Below are positions 4,358-5,469 of a DNA stretch of 5,469 nt, piece by piece (within the stretch, counting starts at the first letter, position 1; the number at the start of each line of letters is the position of its first letter). Under the pieces are notes generated by a model. That model did no database searches. It had not been told where the DNA came from and worked only from the letters and a program-made list of their open reading frames with translations. Source of the DNA: DASZFV01 sp035546175 (lineage in GTDB: Bacteria; Myxococcota_A; Polyangia; Fen-1088); the NCBI GenBank assembly GCA_035546175.1, contig DASZWW010000344.1, positions 1 to 5,469 of the forward strand. Direction: 5' to 3'. The translations under genes were made by a program, and so were the position numbers.

Positions 4358-5469
4358 GTGTTCAAGCTGACCATCGAGGACGACGAGGGGAAGACCACCG
4401 TCATCCCGGTCATCCGCGATGAGATGACGATCGGACGCCAGGACGGCAACACCATCCGGCTCACCGAGCGCAACATCTCGCGGAAGCACGCCCGTTTGGT
4501 GCGCCAGAACGGGACGATGTACGTCGAGGACCTCGCGAGCTACACGGGCGTTCGCGTGAACGGCGCGCGCATCGTCGCGATGACGCCCGTCGCCGAGGGC
4601 GACGAGGTGCAGATCGGCGACTACAAGCTCATGGTGCGCATCGACCGCCCCGCGGTCGCCTCGAACCCCGATCGGGCGACGATGCCGGCGATGCCGGCGG
4701 CGCTCGGGCCCATGAACAGCGTGGGCGGCTCGGTGGCCATCCCCACGCGCGGCACGCCGGCCATGGCGGGGCAAGCGGCGCCCGGGCCGACGCGGCAGAG
4801 CCCCGTCGTCCCCCAGGAGGCGGCGCGCATCTCGCAGCCCGCGCCCGTCGTGCGGCCGAGCGCGCCCGTCCCGCACGGCGTGAGCGGCGTGCCCGATCCG
4901 CTCGAGGCGCAGCCGACGATCCCCGTGCGCACCCTCGCCGAGGCGGCGAGCCCGCAGAGCTCGACGCAGACGAACGCGCGACTCGTCGTGCTCACGAGCG
5001 AGCTCGCCGGCCACGAGTTCTCGCTCGTGCGCGCCTCGGTCGTCATCGGACGGACGGAGGAGAACGACATCGTGATCAACCACCGCTCGATCTCGCGCCA
5101 CCACGCGAAGATCGTGCGCGAGGGCGATCGCTACACGATCGTCGACCTGCAGAGCGCCAACGGCGTCCGGGTCAACAACGAGGACTACGAGCGCATCGAG
5201 CTCAACCCCGGCGACGTCGTCGAGCTCGGGCACGTCAAGCTGCGCTTCGTCGGGCCCTTCGAGCACTACGTCTTCGATCCCAACGTCAAGCACGACAAGC
5301 GCCCGTTCCCGACCAAGCTCGTCGCGGGCGCCGGCGCCGCCGTCGTCATCGCCGCCATCGCGGCGTTCGTGCTGCGTGGCTCGCGCGGGTCCGAGCCCGC
5401 GGCCGTGTCCGCGTCCGCCATGGCCACCCAGGCTTCGCCCGCCGCGGCGGCGCCGCCGTCGGGCGCGCC
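4358..5469 (+). CDS. Twin-FHA-domain membrane protein, 3' end outside the window
   Basis: The frame starts at GTG and gives MFKLTIEDDEGK; 370 codons are present and no stop is reached. FHA domains bind phosphothreonine peptides, usually downstream of Ser/Thr kinases. FHA1 (about 2-95) shows IGR at 25-27, SRKHA at 41-45 and VNG at 67-69, but Thr63 takes the place of the conserved Asn of the NG turn. FHA2 (about 207-298) has the full set: IGR at 230-232, SRHHA at 246-250, and Asn268-Gly269. A Pro/Ala-rich linker (about 98-206) separates them. After FHA2 comes a basic patch, then one membrane helix (about 320-339, LVAGAGAAVVIAAIAAFVL) and an Ala/Ser/Pro-rich tail. The FHA domains should face the cytoplasm and the tail the periplasm. 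A GTG start with weak upstream Shine-Dalgarno (GAG, 4346-4348) is accepted because any later ATG would cut into FHA1. What follows the tail cannot be seen. Confidence 0.9.
   Translation, partial: MFKLTIEDDEGKTTVIPVIRDEMTIGRQDGNTIRLTERNISRKHARLVRQNGTMYVEDLASYTGVRVNGARIVAMTPVAEGDEVQIGDYKLMVRIDRPAVASNPDRATMPAMPAALGPMNSVGGSVAIPTRGTPAMAGQAAPGPTRQSPVVPQEAARISQPAPVVRPSAPVPHGVSGVPDPLEAQPTIPVRTLAEAASPQSSTQTNARLVVLTSELAGHEFSLVRASVVIGRTEENDIVINHRSISRHHAKIVREGDRYTIVDLQSANGVRVNNEDYERIELNPGDVVELGHVKLRFVGPFEHYVFDPNVKHDKRPFPTKLVAGAGAAVVIAAIAAFVLRGSRGSEPAAVSASAMATQASPAAAAPPSGA

Noticed and set aside
4205..5293. Minus-strand open frames across the FHA gene
   Set aside because: The plus frame from 4358 shows two FHA domains and a membrane helix; the antisense frames show only Asp/Val/Arg/His-rich composition.

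Overview
The window is very GC-rich chromosomal DNA with strong G/C preference at third codon positions. Long open antisense frames are the expected by-product. The gene types (twin cyclic-nucleotide-binding protein, twin-FHA membrane protein, glycine-rich DUF1517 protein) fit a myxobacterium, most likely of the Polyangia/Sorangium-like lineage. This placement comes from base composition and gene repertoire only. No mobile element, RNA gene or CRISPR array was seen.

Layout: positions 1-58 are the non-coding left edge. Two genes then run leftward: a small protein resembling a divergent DUF1232/YkvA protein (59-646) and, upstream of it, an M14-family metallopeptidase related to murein peptide amidase MpaA (743-1501). 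Only 38 bases separate the peptidase start from the next start, where transcription turns rightward. The rightward genes are a TPR-like protein with two cyclic-nucleotide-binding domains (1540-2871), a secreted or membrane DUF1517 protein (2939-3922), a two-helix DUF350 membrane protein (3965-4228), and a GTG-started protein with two FHA domains and one membrane helix (4358 to the right edge, cut off).

The DUF1517 and DUF350 genes are the clearest co-transcribed pair: the gap is 42 bases and the second gene has its own good Shine-Dalgarno. The FHA gene follows a 129-base gap holding a plausible sigma-70-type promoter. The FHA and cyclic-nucleotide proteins suggest signal perception (phosphothreonine and nucleotide ligands), and the middle pair suggests an envelope function. 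Nothing in the sequence proves that they act together.

The most unusual feature is inside the peptidase gene. A dispersed palindromic repeat of the kind that reads LTPALSRGRERG or HPGPLPRxGEGE in proteobacterial translations sits in frame in the N-terminal part, with an in-frame 21-base tandem duplication of one arm. Together they add about 20 residues at a loop just before the zinc-binding HxxE motif, and the catalytic residues stay intact. Second-tier observations are the unequal ligand-site residues in both twin-domain proteins and the possible (near-)leaderless starts of two rightward genes.
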